Numbered from the stretch's first letter, positions 44,080-54,540 are shown. The stretch is DNA of 64,000 nt from Bizionia saleffrena (GCF_008086175.1 NZ_VSKM01000008.1:124001-188000), one strand, 5' to 3'. The notes: a model not told the origin generated them from the sequence alone. Program-made: numbers and translations.

Positions 44080-44613
44080 ATGCGAAAATTAAAAAACAGT
44101 GAGTTAGACCGCCTCACGGTTACCGATTTTAAAACGGCTACTAAAACACCACTTATTATTGTTTTAGATAATATACGAAGCCTAAATAATATTGGGTCTG
44201 TATTTAGAACAAGCGATGCTTTTTTAATTGAAAAAGTCTATCTCTGCGGCATCACTGCAACGCCACCACATAAAGATATTCATAAAACAGCTTTAGGAAG
44301 CACAGACACTGTTGCTTGGGAACACGTAGAAGACACTTTAGAATTGATTGCTAAATTAAAAGCAGACAACGTTACAATTTGCAGTATTGAGCAGGCGGAG
44401 AATGCTATAATGCTAGACACATTTTCTCCAGAAGCTAATAAAAAATACGCCTTAATTTTTGGTAACGAAGTAAAAGGTGTGGCGCAAAACGTAGTTAATT
44501 CTAGCGATTATGTTATCGAAATCCCGCAATTTGGCACCAAACACTCCTTAAACATCTCTGTTAGTTGTGGCGTTGTGGTTTGGGATGTGTTTAGTAAACT
44601 AAAAGCGCTTTAG
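44080..44613 (+). CDS. SpoU/TrmH-family RNA 2'-O-methyltransferase
   Basis: 177 residues, a stand-alone SPOUT knot domain. Motif 1 NIRSLNNIGSVFRTSDAF, motif 2 LIFGNEVKGVAQNVV and motif 3 IPQFGTKHSLNISVSCGVVVWD match the family. It methylates a ribose in tRNA or rRNA; the target is not determinable. Its stop abuts the stop of the convergent folK fusion with no gap. Confidence 0.88.
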   Translation: MRKLKNSELDRLTVTDFKTATKTPLIIVLDNIRSLNNIGSVFRTSDAFLIEKVYLCGITATPPHKDIHKTALGSTDTVAWEHVEDTLELIAKLKADNVTICSIEQAENAIMLDTFSPEANKKYALIFGNEVKGVAQNVVNSSDYVIEIPQFGTKHSLNISVSCGVVVWDVFSKLKAL

Positions 44614-45750
44614 TTAATTACCATTACAAATAGCATCCAATATAAAAAGATAATCCTCTCGATTCTTTATAAAATCGCGGTGTGAAATATCGATGATTTT
44701 TACATTAAATTCGGTTTGGGTTTTTAAGAATTCTAAATAGCCAGAATTAATCTTTTCTAAATAGTCACTCTCAATATTCTGTTCGTATTTGCGTCCGCGT
44801 TTTTTAATGTTCTCTTTTAACCGTTCTGTATTTTGATATAAATACACGTACAGTTCCGGTTTCGCGATATCTTTATACATTAAATAAAATAGTTTCCGAT
44901 ACAACCTAAACTCTTCTTCCGGTAAGGTTATTTTCGAAAAAATAAGCGATTTATAAATATCGTAATCACTAACAATAAAGTCTTTAAACAAATCGAGTTG
45001 CGAAAGGTCGTCGGTAATTTGCTGATAGCGATCGGCCAAAAAAGACATTTCTAAAGTAAAAGCATAACGCTGAGCGTCTTTATAAAACTTAGGTAAAAAC
45101 GGATTATCGGCAAAACGCTCCAAAATAAGTTTTGCATTATAATCGTTTGCTATCATTGTAGACAAGCTCGTTTTTCCGGCGCCGATATTACCTTCAATTG
45201 CGATATAATTGTAATTGGAAAACGGATGTCTTTTACTCGGGTTTTTCAACCATTTATTTATCGGTTGCAATTTACTATCGTCAGGACACTCCTCTAATAA
45301 AACCGACACTTCTTTTTGAAGCCTAGGGTGCATCAACTTCGAAGCTATTGTAGCTAAAGGCTCTAACACAAAACGTCTGTTTTGTAATTCAGGATGAGGC
45401 ACTTGTAGTAATTTTGTATCGATTATAGCATCTTCAATAAATAAGATATCTAAATCGATAACGCGCGATTCGTATCCTTCTTTTTTAGTTCTAGTGCGAC
45501 CTTGCTTCGCTTCTATAAGTAATAATTCTTGAAGTACTATGTTTGGTTTTAAAGCCGTTTCCACTAGTAAACACGCATTAAAAAACTCGTCGCCATCAAA
45601 ACCTAAAGCTGGCGTTTCGAACACCTTAGATATCAATTTCACGACACCAATTCTCTTATATATAGCATCGATAGCGTTTTGCAAATGTTTTAATTTGTCG
45701 CCTTTATTACTGCCTATAGATAGGTAAACTTTTTTTTGTGGTTGAAGCAT
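44614..45750 (-). CDS. folK: bifunctional HPPK (FolK)/deoxynucleoside kinase
   Basis: 378 residues from ATG 45750; the longer frame starts with TTG. Residues ~1-150 are the pyrophosphokinase of folate synthesis (VYLSIGSNKGDKL, SRVIDLDILFIED). Residues ~175-378 are a deoxynucleoside kinase (IEGNIGAGKTSLS P-loop, LERFADNPFLPKFY, KRGRKYEQNIESDYLEKI). The two activities link folate to dNTP salvage in one polypeptide. I recall the fusion from other Bacteroidota, so it is probably lineage-typical. Nucleoside specificity is not determinable. Confidence 0.92.
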   Translation of the reverse strand: MLQPQKKVYLSIGSNKGDKLKHLQNAIDAIYKRIGVVKLISKVFETPALGFDGDEFFNACLLVETALKPNIVLQELLLIEAKQGRTRTKKEGYESRVIDLDILFIEDAIIDTKLLQVPHPELQNRRFVLEPLATIASKLMHPRLQKEVSVLLEECPDDSKLQPINKWLKNPSKRHPFSNYNYIAIEGNIGAGKTSLSTMIANDYNAKLILERFADNPFLPKFYKDAQRYAFTLEMSFLADRYQQITDDLSQLDLFKDFIVSDYDIYKSLIFSKITLPEEEFRLYRKLFYLMYKDIAKPELYVYLYQNTERLKENIKKRGRKYEQNIESDYLEKINSGYLEFLKTQTEFNVKIIDISHRDFIKNREDYLFILDAICNGN

Positions 45751-45762
45751 AAGTATTGGCAA

Positions 45763-46303
45763 AAATAGTTAAAAGTAAAACGTTTCGTTTTAATATTTCG
45801 ACTCTATTTATTCACAACTTTAATTTTGAAAAATAGTGGTATGCTTTTTTTTTCGAAGACCTTCCCGTTTCAACCTATAAATGCCTTTAAATACTAAGAC
45901 AAAGTTATAAGTAATGCGCTCCCATATTGCTGTGGCAGTAAATGACACCACTGCCACATTCTGTATGTAAATATTTTCTTTTTACGATAGGTGTTGTTTC
46001 AACTTTAATTATTTATACCTTTTTTTTGTTGACACGTTATCGGCACACTCTTAATTGCGCTTCCTTCACTTTTATAATTACGTCGTCTTATAGATTTATT
46101 ATACAGCAGACTCTTCTCTACAGTCTTTGTTTCCTAATTACACTCCCTTTAAAAACCGCTATATTTACGTGTCTAAAGAGCGCTTCTATTTAAAAGGTAA
46201 TGAAGCGTTACTCTTATTATAAATTTATCTTAAAATAACGACATCTCAGGTCTTTATAGTTCATTTTTGCGTATATTTTCAATATAACAACCATAAACTA
46301 TCA
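45763..46303. other. intergenic region
   Basis: 541 bases between the divergent folK and AsmA-like genes. It holds one palindrome (45932-45959). An 83-codon frame at 45942-46193 has no family resemblance and overlaps the palindrome, so I do not call it. No RNA gene recognised. Confidence 0.5.
45932..45959. repeat. perfect 9-base palindrome with 10-base spacer
   Basis: TGTGGCAGT and its complement ACTGCCACA flank AAATGACACC. The arms are GC-richer than the spacer region around. It has no T-run, so it is an operator or structured RNA candidate rather than a terminator. Confidence 0.5.
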
Positions 46304-49021
46304 ATGAAAAAAATATTAAAAATAACAGGAATTACCTTACTTATTATTGTCTTACTATTAGTGGCGGCACCGTTTGTTTTTCAATCACAAATAAAAGACA
46401 TGGCCCGTAATTTTATAAACAATAGCGTGAATGCAAAAGTAGAATTTGCCGATGTAAGCTTAAGTTTCCTTAGCAGTTTTCCGCAAGCTAATGTTACGGT
46501 AGACGATTTAGTCATTACAAATTTCGCGCCTTTTGAAGGTGAAACGCTTGCCTCTATTAAAAGTTTATCTTTTGATATGTCGGTAAAAGAACTCTTTAAA
46601 AAAGCAGATGATGCCCCCATTAAGATTAATGCGATTCAATTAAACGAGACGTTGTTAACCTTGAAAACAAACACGTACGGCGATGTTAACTGGGACATTG
46701 CAAAAGTAACAGATGCTACTGTTACCAAACCAGAAGATTCTAAAAACAACTTTACTTTAGATATTGAATCTTACGGTATTAAAAATAGTGCGTTAACGTA
46801 TTTAGATGAGCAGGCTAACATTAAAATGTACATTACCGAGCTTAACCACTCTGGTAAAGGTCGGTTTTCTGAAACCCTTTCTGAATTAGTTACCCATACC
46901 GAAGCGAACGTAACCTTTAGTATGGATAGCACGGAATATTTAAGCAACAATAGAGTGAAACTAGAAGCTTTAATTGATTTGGATTTAGAGCACAGCAAGT
47001 ATACTTTTAAAGAGAACAAGGCCTTAATTAACAACTTACCAATTGAATTCCAAGGGCATATACAACTTTTAGAAAACGGTCAAGATATTGATATAACGTT
47101 CCAAAATCCTGGCTCTACTTTTAAAGATTTCTTAGCGGTAATACCAGAAACGTACTCCAAGAATATTAGTAATGTTCAAACCACTGGAAACTTTAAAATT
47201 AACGGAAAGATAAAAGGGCAAGTTACCGAAACCACAATACCAACACTAGATATTAAAATCCTCTCTAACAACGCGTCGTTTAAATATCCAGATCTTCCAA
47301 AACGTGTAGATAATATTAGTATCGATGCTTCTATTTTAAACACCACCGGAACTATAGACGATACGTATGTCGATATTAAAACACTTAATTTTAGAATTGA
47401 TAAAGATGTTTTTAAAGCTTCGGCGAGTTTAAAGAACTTAACAAAGAATATGTTAGTAAACGCCCAACTAGATGGAATTTTGAATTTAGCAAACATTTCG
47501 CAAGCGTATCCTATAGCTTTAAAGAACGAACTCAAAGGAATTATTAAAGCAAATGTAAACACGAGTTTCGATATGAATGCCATTGAAACGAATGCTTACG
47601 AACGTATTAAAAATACCGGTCGCGTTGAATTAAGTGATTTTGTCTTCGCATCTGCAGATATTGTAAACCCGATCGAAATTTACAGAGCAGAAATAAATTT
47701 TAAACCAGGCACTATTACTTTAGATAATTTCAAAGCTAAAACAGGCCAGTCGGATTTGGATGCGACCGGTACCATTAATAATTTATTAGGTTTTGTGTTA
47801 AGTGATAAAAAATTAAAAGGAAACTTCAATGTAACTTCTAATCGTTTTGTGGTGAGCGATTTTATGATTGAAGGCGGTACCAATCAACCAGTCAATCAAA
47901 GCACAGAACCAGCAACTTCACTTAAAATACCTGCATTTTTAGATTGTAATATAACTGTAAATGCAAAAACCGTGATTTATGATAACATCAAATTAACCAA
48001 TGTAAAGGGTGCGTTAGCACTTCAGGACGAACAGGCACTTTTGAACGAGGTGTCTTCGGATGTCTTTAAAGGGAACTTAACAATGAGTGGTTCTATCGAT
48101 ACAAGAAACAAAACCCCTAAATTTAATATGGATTTAGGAATGAAAAATTTCGACATCGCGGAATCATTTAACGGATTAGATATGTTGAAAAATATCGCCC
48201 CTGTTGCAAACGCTTTACAAGGTAAGCTGAATAGTGCTATTACGCTATCTGGCGATTTAGGAAATGACTTCACCCCTATTATGAGTACCATTTCTGGTGG
48301 CGCATTAGCCGAATTATTAACCACAAAAGTAGAACCTAAAAACGCCAAATTATTATCTGCTTTAAACGGTGCTCTTAGTTTTATAGATTTTGATAATTTG
48401 GATTTAAAAGATTTACAAACAAGCTTAAAGTTTGAAAACGGACAAGTACATATTTCACCTTTTAATTTAAGTTATAAAGATATTGGTATAACGGTTGACG
48501 GCTCTCACGGTTTTGATAAAACAATGAATTACAACGCGGTATTTAATGTTCCAGCTAAATATTTAGGGAGTGATGTTAATAGACTTATCGGGAAAATTAA
48601 TGATAATGAAGTAAATAAGATCTCAATTCCAATTACTGCAAGTATTAATGGTACCTTTACAAATCCTAAAATAAATACCGATTTAACAAGCGGTGTTAAA
48701 AATTTAACTCAGCAGCTTATTGAAATTGAAAAACAAAAGCTTATTAGTTCTGGAAAAGATAAAATTAAAGACATTATAGGTAATGCTATAGGTGGGAACT
48801 CGGCTTCGACAAAAGACTCGACAACCACTAAAAATAATGCACCGATTAAAGAGGCTATTAAAGATATTTTAAGTGGGAATAGTGGCTCTGGACAAAACAA
48901 CACAAAGGATTCTACGGAATCGACTAAAAATCCTGTAAAGGATATTCTTAACCTTTTTGGTAAGAATAGAAAGAAAAAACAAGAGAGCGAGCAAATAACG
49001 GTGAAAGACACTGTTTATTAA
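46304..49021 (+). CDS. AsmA-like family protein
   Basis: 905 residues. An N-terminal membrane anchor (ITGITLLIIVLLLVAAPFVF, about 7-26) precedes a long repeated beta-rich periplasmic region, as in AsmA/YicH/TamB-like lipid-bridge proteins. The AsmA signature FADVSLSFLSSFPQANVTVDDL is near residue 45, and an AsmA C-terminal block (ITLSGDLGNDFTPIMSTISG, LNGALSFIDFDNLDL) near 640-700. A low-complexity tail rich in Ser, Thr, Lys and Asn follows (about 825-905). Likely assists phospholipid transport or outer-membrane homeostasis; the exact function is unproven. Confidence 0.88.
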   Translation: MKKILKITGITLLIIVLLLVAAPFVFQSQIKDMARNFINNSVNAKVEFADVSLSFLSSFPQANVTVDDLVITNFAPFEGETLASIKSLSFDMSVKELFKKADDAPIKINAIQLNETLLTLKTNTYGDVNWDIAKVTDATVTKPEDSKNNFTLDIESYGIKNSALTYLDEQANIKMYITELNHSGKGRFSETLSELVTHTEANVTFSMDSTEYLSNNRVKLEALIDLDLEHSKYTFKENKALINNLPIEFQGHIQLLENGQDIDITFQNPGSTFKDFLAVIPETYSKNISNVQTTGNFKINGKIKGQVTETTIPTLDIKILSNNASFKYPDLPKRVDNISIDASILNTTGTIDDTYVDIKTLNFRIDKDVFKASASLKNLTKNMLVNAQLDGILNLANISQAYPIALKNELKGIIKANVNTSFDMNAIETNAYERIKNTGRVELSDFVFASADIVNPIEIYRAEINFKPGTITLDNFKAKTGQSDLDATGTINNLLGFVLSDKKLKGNFNVTSNRFVVSDFMIEGGTNQPVNQSTEPATSLKIPAFLDCNITVNAKTVIYDNIKLTNVKGALALQDEQALLNEVSSDVFKGNLTMSGSIDTRNKTPKFNMDLGMKNFDIAESFNGLDMLKNIAPVANALQGKLNSAITLSGDLGNDFTPIMSTISGGALAELLTTKVEPKNAKLLSALNGALSFIDFDNLDLKDLQTSLKFENGQVHISPFNLSYKDIGITVDGSHGFDKTMNYNAVFNVPAKYLGSDVNRLIGKINDNEVNKISIPITASINGTFTNPKINTDLTSGVKNLTQQLIEIEKQKLISSGKDKIKDIIGNAIGGNSASTKDSTTTKNNAPIKEAIKDILSGNSGSGQNNTKDSTESTKNPVKDILNLFGKNRKKKQESEQITVKDTVY

Positions 49022-49078
49022 ATATGTAATACATTAAAATAATACCTCACTAAATTATGTGAAGTAAAATGTAAAGCA

Positions 49079-49086
49079 TATATTTG
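49079..49086 (+). promoter_or_regulatory. -7 element of the rpsU promoter
   Basis: TATATTTG lies 35 bases before the rpsU ATG. The TTG element is degenerate (an ATTATGTG stretch) at the expected distance. Confidence 0.5.
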
Positions 49087-49121
49087 CAACCTAAATTTAA
49101 GAACACACATAATTTACGCAG

Positions 49122-49316
49122 ATGTTAAGAATTGAAATAAAAGACGGAGAAAACATAGAACGTGCATTAAAACGTTACAAGAGAAAACACAGAAACATTA
49201 AAGTAATGCAAAACTTAAGAGAGAACCAGTTCTTTACTAAGCCTTCTGTAAAAAACAGACGTAAGATCCAGAAAGCATCTTATATCCAAGGATTAAGAGA
49301 CGCAGAAAACGTATAA
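49122..49316 (+). CDS. rpsU: 30S ribosomal protein S21
   Basis: 64 residues: MLRIEIKDGENIERALKRYK, then RENQFFTKPSVKNRRK, the standard bS21 pattern with a basic C-terminal helix. It helps translation initiation on the small subunit near the anti-Shine-Dalgarno. Single-gene unit with its own terminator. Confidence 0.97.
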   Translation: MLRIEIKDGENIERALKRYKRKHRNIKVMQNLRENQFFTKPSVKNRRKIQKASYIQGLRDAENV

Positions 49317-49340
49317 TCGTTTTTAGTATTTATCATATAT

Positions 49341-49376
49341 AAAAAACTTCGTATTTTTTAATACGAAGTTTTTTTC
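49341..49376. terminator. bidirectional rho-independent terminator
   Basis: AACTTCGTATT pairs with AATACGAAGTT between A- and T-runs. It serves rpsU and the convergent DUF2797 gene. Confidence 0.9.
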
Positions 49377-49378
49377 GT

Positions 49379-50173
49379 TTATATCACTGAAATAGTTACA
49401 ACTAAGCCTTCATTGCTTCGAATGTTAAAAACGGTATCGTCTTCAAAAATAAGATACTGCCCTTTTATACCCATTAGAACGCCTTGATACCGCTGCTGTT
49501 TTTCTATGTTTAAACTTTTAGGTTTCACAGGATAACGCAATACTGGAAATTGTATTTCTGTCTCGGTATTGGTTTCAATATAAAAATTTAAGACTTCTAC
49601 GGGTATAAACGGCTTCAGTTTTTCGCGCCAGCTTATTAGGTTTTCATCTTCAATATCATTCTTCAACATCTTTCGCCAATTGGTTTTATCGGCAACGTGT
49701 TCTTTTAGAGCGACCTCTGTAATTCCGGCTAAATACCTGTTGGGAACCTCAACAATTTCTATGGCTTCGTGTGCTCCTTGATCTATCCATCGCGTTGGTA
49801 CTTGCCCTTTTCGCGTAACCCCTACTTTTACATTACTAGAATTTGCTAGGTATACAATATGTGGTTTTAGTTGTACTTTTTTTTCATACTCCAAATCACG
49901 ATCTTCTTGCCCTAAATGTGCCGTACTTAATTCAGGTCTCATAATCCAATCTGCCGCTTGAGGAATATCGAAAAAACAACTTTTACAAAACCCCTGTCTG
50001 TAAATAGGTTTATCTAAACTACAATTTAAACATTGATGCTTAACAAACTCAATTTGAATGGTTTTGTTAAGTAATTGATTAAAATTGATAAAATCATTTT
50101 CGAAAATTAAATAATACTGAACTGGCTTTGCATATTCAGTTTTCATTTTTGTGAGAACACCTTGGTAGGTCAT
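49379..50173 (-). CDS. DUF2797 domain-containing protein
   Basis: 264 residues. A small treble-clef-like zinc site (HQCLNCSLDKPIYRQGFCKSC; two CxxC-type pairs about 18 residues apart) sits near residues 48-70. A beta-rich region follows (KVGVTRKGQVPTRWIDQGA), typical of the family. DUF2797 has no established function; a nucleic-acid-binding or GIY-YIG-like role has been suggested for the fold region but I cannot support it here. Divergent from the GH3 gene. Confidence 0.85.
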   Translation of the reverse strand: MTYQGVLTKMKTEYAKPVQYYLIFENDFINFNQLLNKTIQIEFVKHQCLNCSLDKPIYRQGFCKSCFFDIPQAADWIMRPELSTAHLGQEDRDLEYEKKVQLKPHIVYLANSSNVKVGVTRKGQVPTRWIDQGAHEAIEIVEVPNRYLAGITEVALKEHVADKTNWRKMLKNDIEDENLISWREKLKPFIPVEVLNFYIETNTETEIQFPVLRYPVKPKSLNIEKQQRYQGVLMGIKGQYLIFEDDTVFNIRSNEGLVVTISVI

Positions 50174-50215
50174 AAAAAAAAGTCTTATTTTTAGAACTTA
50201 AAGATACTTAAAAAT

Positions 50216-51730
50216 ATGCCAATACCTTTAGTAAATTCAATTGCTTCCTGGTTTTTAAAGAAACGATTTCATCAAATAGATCTCTTTTTAAAATACCCAA
50301 ACGAAGTACAAAACGAGTTACTTTTTAGTTTACTTTATACTGCAAAAGACACACAAATTGGTAGGAAATATGGTTTTGAATCCATAAAAAGTTACAGAGA
50401 GTTTTGCGAGCGCGTTCCTATTTCAACCTACGAAGAATACCACGCCAATATTGAGCGCTCTAGACAAGGTGAACATAATATCTTTTGGCCAAGCCCAATA
50501 AAATGGTTTGCAAAATCTAGCGGTACAACTAATGCAAAAAGCAAGTTTATTCCTGTAAGTTCGGAGTCTTTAGAAGAGTGCCATTATGCAGCAAGTAAAG
50601 ATTTGCTGTGTCTGTATTTAAATAATAATGAAGACTCACAATTATTTAATGGCAAGAGTTTACGACTTGGAGGGAGTAAAGAATTGTACAAAGAAAACGG
50701 CACTGTATTTGGTGATTTAAGCGCTATTTTAATTGATAATATGCCGTTTTGGGCAGAATACAGCAGTACACCAAGTAGTAAAGTGTCTTTATTAAGTGAA
50801 TGGGAAACCAAAATGGCTGCCATTGTTAACGAAACAACTAACGAAAATGTAACGAGTTTAGCGGGTGTTCCTTCATGGATGTTAGTTCTACTTAACAACG
50901 TTTTAGATCATAGCAATAAGGACTCTGTTTTTGATATTTGGCCCAACTTAGAAGTTTACTTTCATGGGGGCGTAAGCTTTAATCCGTATGTAGAACAATA
51001 CAAAAGTATTTTACCCCGAAGTGACTTTAGATATTATGAAATTTATAATGCTTCGGAAGGCTTTTTTGCCATTCAAGACCGTAACAACTCTAGCGAATTA
51101 TTATTAATGTTGGATTACGGTATCTTCTACGAGTTTATTTCGATGGATGTTTATGGCACTCTAAACGAAAAAACAATTCCGTTAAGCTTAGTGGAACAAG
51201 GAAAGAACTACGCGGTAATTATTACTACAAATGCCGGCTTATGGCGCTATAATATAGGAGACACCGTAAGATTTACTTCGGTAGATCCCTACAGAATAAA
51301 AGTCACCGGAAGGACTAAACACCACATAAATGTTTTTGGAGAAGAATTAATTATAGAAAATGCCGAAGAAGCACTAAAACGCGTGTGTAAAAAAACATTT
51401 GCTGAAATAATAGATTATACGGCGGCTCCTATTTTTATGGAGGGCAAAGAAAAAGGAGCTCACGAATGGCTTATCGAGTTTAAAACGCCTCCAAAAGATA
51501 TTGATTATTTTAATGAATTGTTCGATAATGCCTTAAAAGCTTTAAACTCGGATTACGAAGCGAAGCGTTATAATAATATGACCTTAAAAAAGCCTAAAAT
51601 TAATATTGCAAGGTCGCATTTATTTTATGATTGGCTTAAGAAAAATGATAGACTTGGCGGCCAACATAAAATACCACGATTATCGAATTCGAGAAATTTT
51701 ATGGAAGATTTATTAGCACTGAACCATTAA
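50216..51730 (+). CDS. GH3-family acyl-adenylating protein
   Basis: 504 residues of the GH3 (auxin-responsive) superfamily, ANL-type enzymes that adenylate carboxylates and, in plants, join them to amino acids. Motifs: AKSSGTTNAKSKFIPVS for ATP binding, YNASEGFFAIQD, and WRYNIGDTVRFTS with TGRTKHHINVFGEEL near the hinge. Bacterial homologues are widespread in Bacteroidota, but their substrates are unknown. No neighbouring gene gives a hint. Full length. Confidence 0.9.
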   Translation: MPIPLVNSIASWFLKKRFHQIDLFLKYPNEVQNELLFSLLYTAKDTQIGRKYGFESIKSYREFCERVPISTYEEYHANIERSRQGEHNIFWPSPIKWFAKSSGTTNAKSKFIPVSSESLEECHYAASKDLLCLYLNNNEDSQLFNGKSLRLGGSKELYKENGTVFGDLSAILIDNMPFWAEYSSTPSSKVSLLSEWETKMAAIVNETTNENVTSLAGVPSWMLVLLNNVLDHSNKDSVFDIWPNLEVYFHGGVSFNPYVEQYKSILPRSDFRYYEIYNASEGFFAIQDRNNSSELLLMLDYGIFYEFISMDVYGTLNEKTIPLSLVEQGKNYAVIITTNAGLWRYNIGDTVRFTSVDPYRIKVTGRTKHHINVFGEELIIENAEEALKRVCKKTFAEIIDYTAAPIFMEGKEKGAHEWLIEFKTPPKDIDYFNELFDNALKALNSDYEAKRYNNMTLKKPKINIARSHLFYDWLKKNDRLGGQHKIPRLSNSRNFMEDLLALNH

Positions 51731-51867
51731 GTTACCTGTCCACAAAAAAACTTAACTTATAATATTTTGATTATCAAGTATTTATTTATATTTTTAAGAA
51801 ATAATAAATAATTTTAAACTTTCATTTGAATTCTGAGTTAGTTTTTATTCTAAGAAATGAAACCAGT

Positions 51868-51902
51868 AAAACCACTTATACTTTATTATAGGTGGTTTTT
51901 TT
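51868..51902 (+). terminator. rho-independent terminator
   Basis: AAACCACTTATA pairs with TATAGGTGGTTT (one T-G pair), then a T-run, about 140 bases after the GH3 stop. Confidence 0.7.
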
Positions 51903-52330
51903 CTGTTTATTTTAGACAGATATTTAGTTGTTCTCCATTATAAATTTAAGTCTCTATCTATTATTTAAAGGGGGCACCATATTTATGTTTTTTAAATGTA
52001 AAATTATGAACCAACGCGATGTAAGCTTTAGTATATCTGGAGTAGAACGAGCGAACAAGGATTAGACTTTGTATTAACAAATAGCCTTTAAGGTAGATAA
52101 GTCTAAAATTTAATTACGTACACAATAAAAGAGCTAATCTATTTTTTTAAGAACCGATTGAGACCTCGACGGCGCTAGTGACGACAATTTTTACGTTTAA
52201 TTTTTAGTTTTTATATAGAAATCACCCTCTTTAGGTCAACTAATTTAGTGGGCTGAACACAATACTTAGGAATAAACTTTTTTGTAGTGCGCTACACTTC
52301 TTAAAATCAGAATTTTTACAAAGACGGTAT

Positions 52331-52367
52331 AAAAAAACCCTTTCAATATAATAATGAAAGGGTTTTA
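52331..52367 (-). terminator. rho-independent terminator after clpX
   Basis: AAACCCTTTCA pairs with TGAAAGGGTTT. In the clpX direction it ends in a T-run, 21 bases past the stop. Confidence 0.85.
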
Positions 52368-52387
52368 GTAGTATATACTTTTACGTT

Positions 52388-53620
52388 TTAAGACACGGCT
52401 TTCAACTTTTTAAGCGTTGTTTTCGATAATTTATCTTCTGCGTAAATTTTTGTTACTTTTAATTCCTTTACGTCTGTTCCTGGTAATTCGAACATCGCAT
52501 CGGTTAATACTTCTTCGCAGAGAGAACGTAATCCACGAGCTCCTAATTTATATTCGATAGCTTTATCTACAATATAACCTAAGGCACCTTCGGTGATACT
52601 TAAATCTATTTCGTCCATTTCAAACAACTTCTTATATTGTTTAATAATGGCATTTTTAGGTTCTGTTAAAATAGCCCTCAATGTCTCCGCATCTAGCGGA
52701 TTCATATGTGTTAGCACTGGAAGACGACCAATAATTTCTGGTATTAAACCAAAGTCTTTTAAATCCCTAGGAATAATATATTGCAATAAATTATCGTGAT
52801 CAATGTTATTATCGCTTAGAGAAGCACTATAACCAACCGCTTGCATATTTAGTCGCTTTGAAATCACTTTATTAATACCATCAAAGGCACCACCTGCAAT
52901 AAATAAGATGTTTTCTGTATTTACTTCGATAAACTTCTGGTCTGGATGCTTACGCCCACCTTTAGGTGGTACATTAACTACAGTACCTTCAAGAAGTTTT
53001 AACAACCCTTGTTGCACTCCTTCTCCAGAGACATCGCGCGTAATAGACGGATTATCACCTTTACGTGCAATCTTATCTATTTCGTCTATAAAAACAATTC
53101 CCTTTTCTGCTTTTTCTAAGTTATAATCGGCTGCTTGAAGTAAACGTGTTAATAAACTTTCTACATCTTCACCGACATAACCCGCTTCGGTTAAAACAGT
53201 CGCATCTACTATAGCTAAAGGCACGTTTAACATTTTTGCAATAGTTTTTGCTATTAATGTTTTACCTGTACCTGTTTGCCCAACCATAATAATATTCGAT
53301 TTTTGGATCTCGATATCGTCTTTACTTACGGGTTGTAATAAACGCTTATAGTGATTATAAACGGCCACAGACATCACTCTTTTGGTGTAATCCTGCCCGA
53401 TAATATAATCGTCTAAAAAGGCTTTGATTTTTTGTGGCTTCTTTAGCATTAATTCCGCCGACAAGTCGCTATTGTCCGTTTGTTTCGACTCATCTAGCAC
53501 AATGCCGTGAGCTTGCTCGATACAACGATCGCAAATATGCGCATCTAACCCGGCTATTAATAAGCTAGTTTCTGGCTTTTTCCTACCACAAAATGAACAT
53601 TCTAATTCTTCCTTTGCCAT
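52388..53620 (-). CDS. clpX: ATP-dependent protease ATPase subunit ClpX
   Basis: AAA+ unfoldase that feeds ClpP. 410 residues. The N-terminal zinc domain has CSFCGRKK...CDRC; Walker [13 protein letters not shown] is at about 114-125; the pore loop GYVG and Walker [11 protein letters not shown] follow; IGF-like ClpP-docking residues are expected between them. Located directly downstream of clpP (60-base gap), in the usual tig-clpP-clpX order. Confidence 0.97.
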   Translation of the reverse strand: MAKEELECSFCGRKKPETSLLIAGLDAHICDRCIEQAHGIVLDESKQTDNSDLSAELMLKKPQKIKAFLDDYIIGQDYTKRVMSVAVYNHYKRLLQPVSKDDIEIQKSNIIMVGQTGTGKTLIAKTIAKMLNVPLAIVDATVLTEAGYVGEDVESLLTRLLQAADYNLEKAEKGIVFIDEIDKIARKGDNPSITRDVSGEGVQQGLLKLLEGTVVNVPPKGGRKHPDQKFIEVNTENILFIAGGAFDGINKVISKRLNMQAVGYSASLSDNNIDHDNLLQYIIPRDLKDFGLIPEIIGRLPVLTHMNPLDAETLRAILTEPKNAIIKQYKKLFEMDEIDLSITEGALGYIVDKAIEYKLGARGLRSLCEEVLTDAMFELPGTDVKELKVTKIYAEDKLSKTTLKKLKAVS

Positions 53621-53680
53621 ACTTTGTATTTTACAACTGCTCCCCTAATACAAGAAAAGCAGTTTGTATTCTTTTATTTA

Positions 53681-54355
53681 TTAACTACGAACTAAAATCT
53701 CGTCGATCATTCCGTATTCTTTCGCTTTATCAGATTTCATCCAGTAATCACGATCACTATCTTTGTATATTTTATCGAAATCTTGACCTGAATGCTTACT
53801 AATAATATTGTATAACTCTTCTTTTAAGATTAAGATCTCTCTTGCCGTAATTTCGATATCACTAGCTTGACCTTGAGCACCACCTAATGGTTGATGAATC
53901 ATTACACGAGAGTGCGTTAATCCACTACGTTTTCCTGCTGCACCAGCACATAATAACACAGCTCCCATAGAGGCTGCCATACCAGTACAAATTGTCGCTA
54001 CGTCTGGTTTTATAAATTGCATTGTATCGTAAATACCTAAACCTGCGTGCACACCCCCTCCTGGAGAGTTAATATATATTTGGATGTCTTTATTAGCATC
54101 TGTACTCTCTAAAAACAAAAGTTGTGCTTGAATAATATTTGCAACTTGGTCGTTAATTCCTGTTCCTAAAAAGATAATACGATCCATCATTAATCTAGAA
54201 AACACATCGAATATAGCAACATTCATTTGGCGTTCTTCAATAATATTTGGAGTCAGGTCTTGTGGGTACATACTACTAATAATTTTATTGTAGTACATAC
54301 TGTTAATCCCTTGGTCTTTTATTGCGAATTTTTCGAATTCTTTTCCGTAATCCAT
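53681..54355 (-). CDS. clpP: ATP-dependent Clp protease proteolytic subunit
   Basis: 224 residues of the serine peptidase ClpP. Catalytic Ser129 is in GMAASMG, His in [11 protein letters not shown] and Asp in the DRDYWM region; [12 protein letters not shown] is also diagnostic. Forms the chamber for ClpX. A slightly long N-terminus (about 30 residues before MYPQDLTP) is normal for Bacteroidota. Confidence 0.97.
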   Translation of the reverse strand: MDYGKEFEKFAIKDQGINSMYYNKIISSMYPQDLTPNIIEERQMNVAIFDVFSRLMMDRIIFLGTGINDQVANIIQAQLLFLESTDANKDIQIYINSPGGGVHAGLGIYDTMQFIKPDVATICTGMAASMGAVLLCAGAAGKRSGLTHSRVMIHQPLGGAQGQASDIEITAREILILKEELYNIISKHSGQDFDKIYKDSDRDYWMKSDKAKEYGMIDEILVRS

Positions 54356-54540
54356 AGTGTAACTATTGCTTTATAATTGAGTTATATATCCTGTAATATT
54401 TACAAGATTATTTTTTTAATTTACCATTAAATCAGTGGTTGTAAAACTTTTTAAGTTGAATTTAACTGAAAAATTTTAGGCGTTAAAACGATAACATTTC
54501 AACGCCTAAAGATAATGATAATTCTTTAAAAAAGGACTGC

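Larger units (their letters stand above)
51731..52387. other. intergenic region
   Basis: 657 bases between the convergent GH3 and clpX genes, bounded by a terminator at each end. The middle (about 51960-52300) holds only short broken frames and one GC-richer patch near 52155-52185 (GAGACCTCGACGGCGC). Possibly the remains of a lost gene, but nothing is recognisable. Confidence 0.5.

Noticed and set aside
45942-46193. 83-codon plus-strand frame in the folK/AsmA spacer
   Set aside because: No recognisable domain, Phe/Leu/Thr composition expected from T-rich DNA, overlaps a palindrome, and no ribosome-binding or promoter signal.
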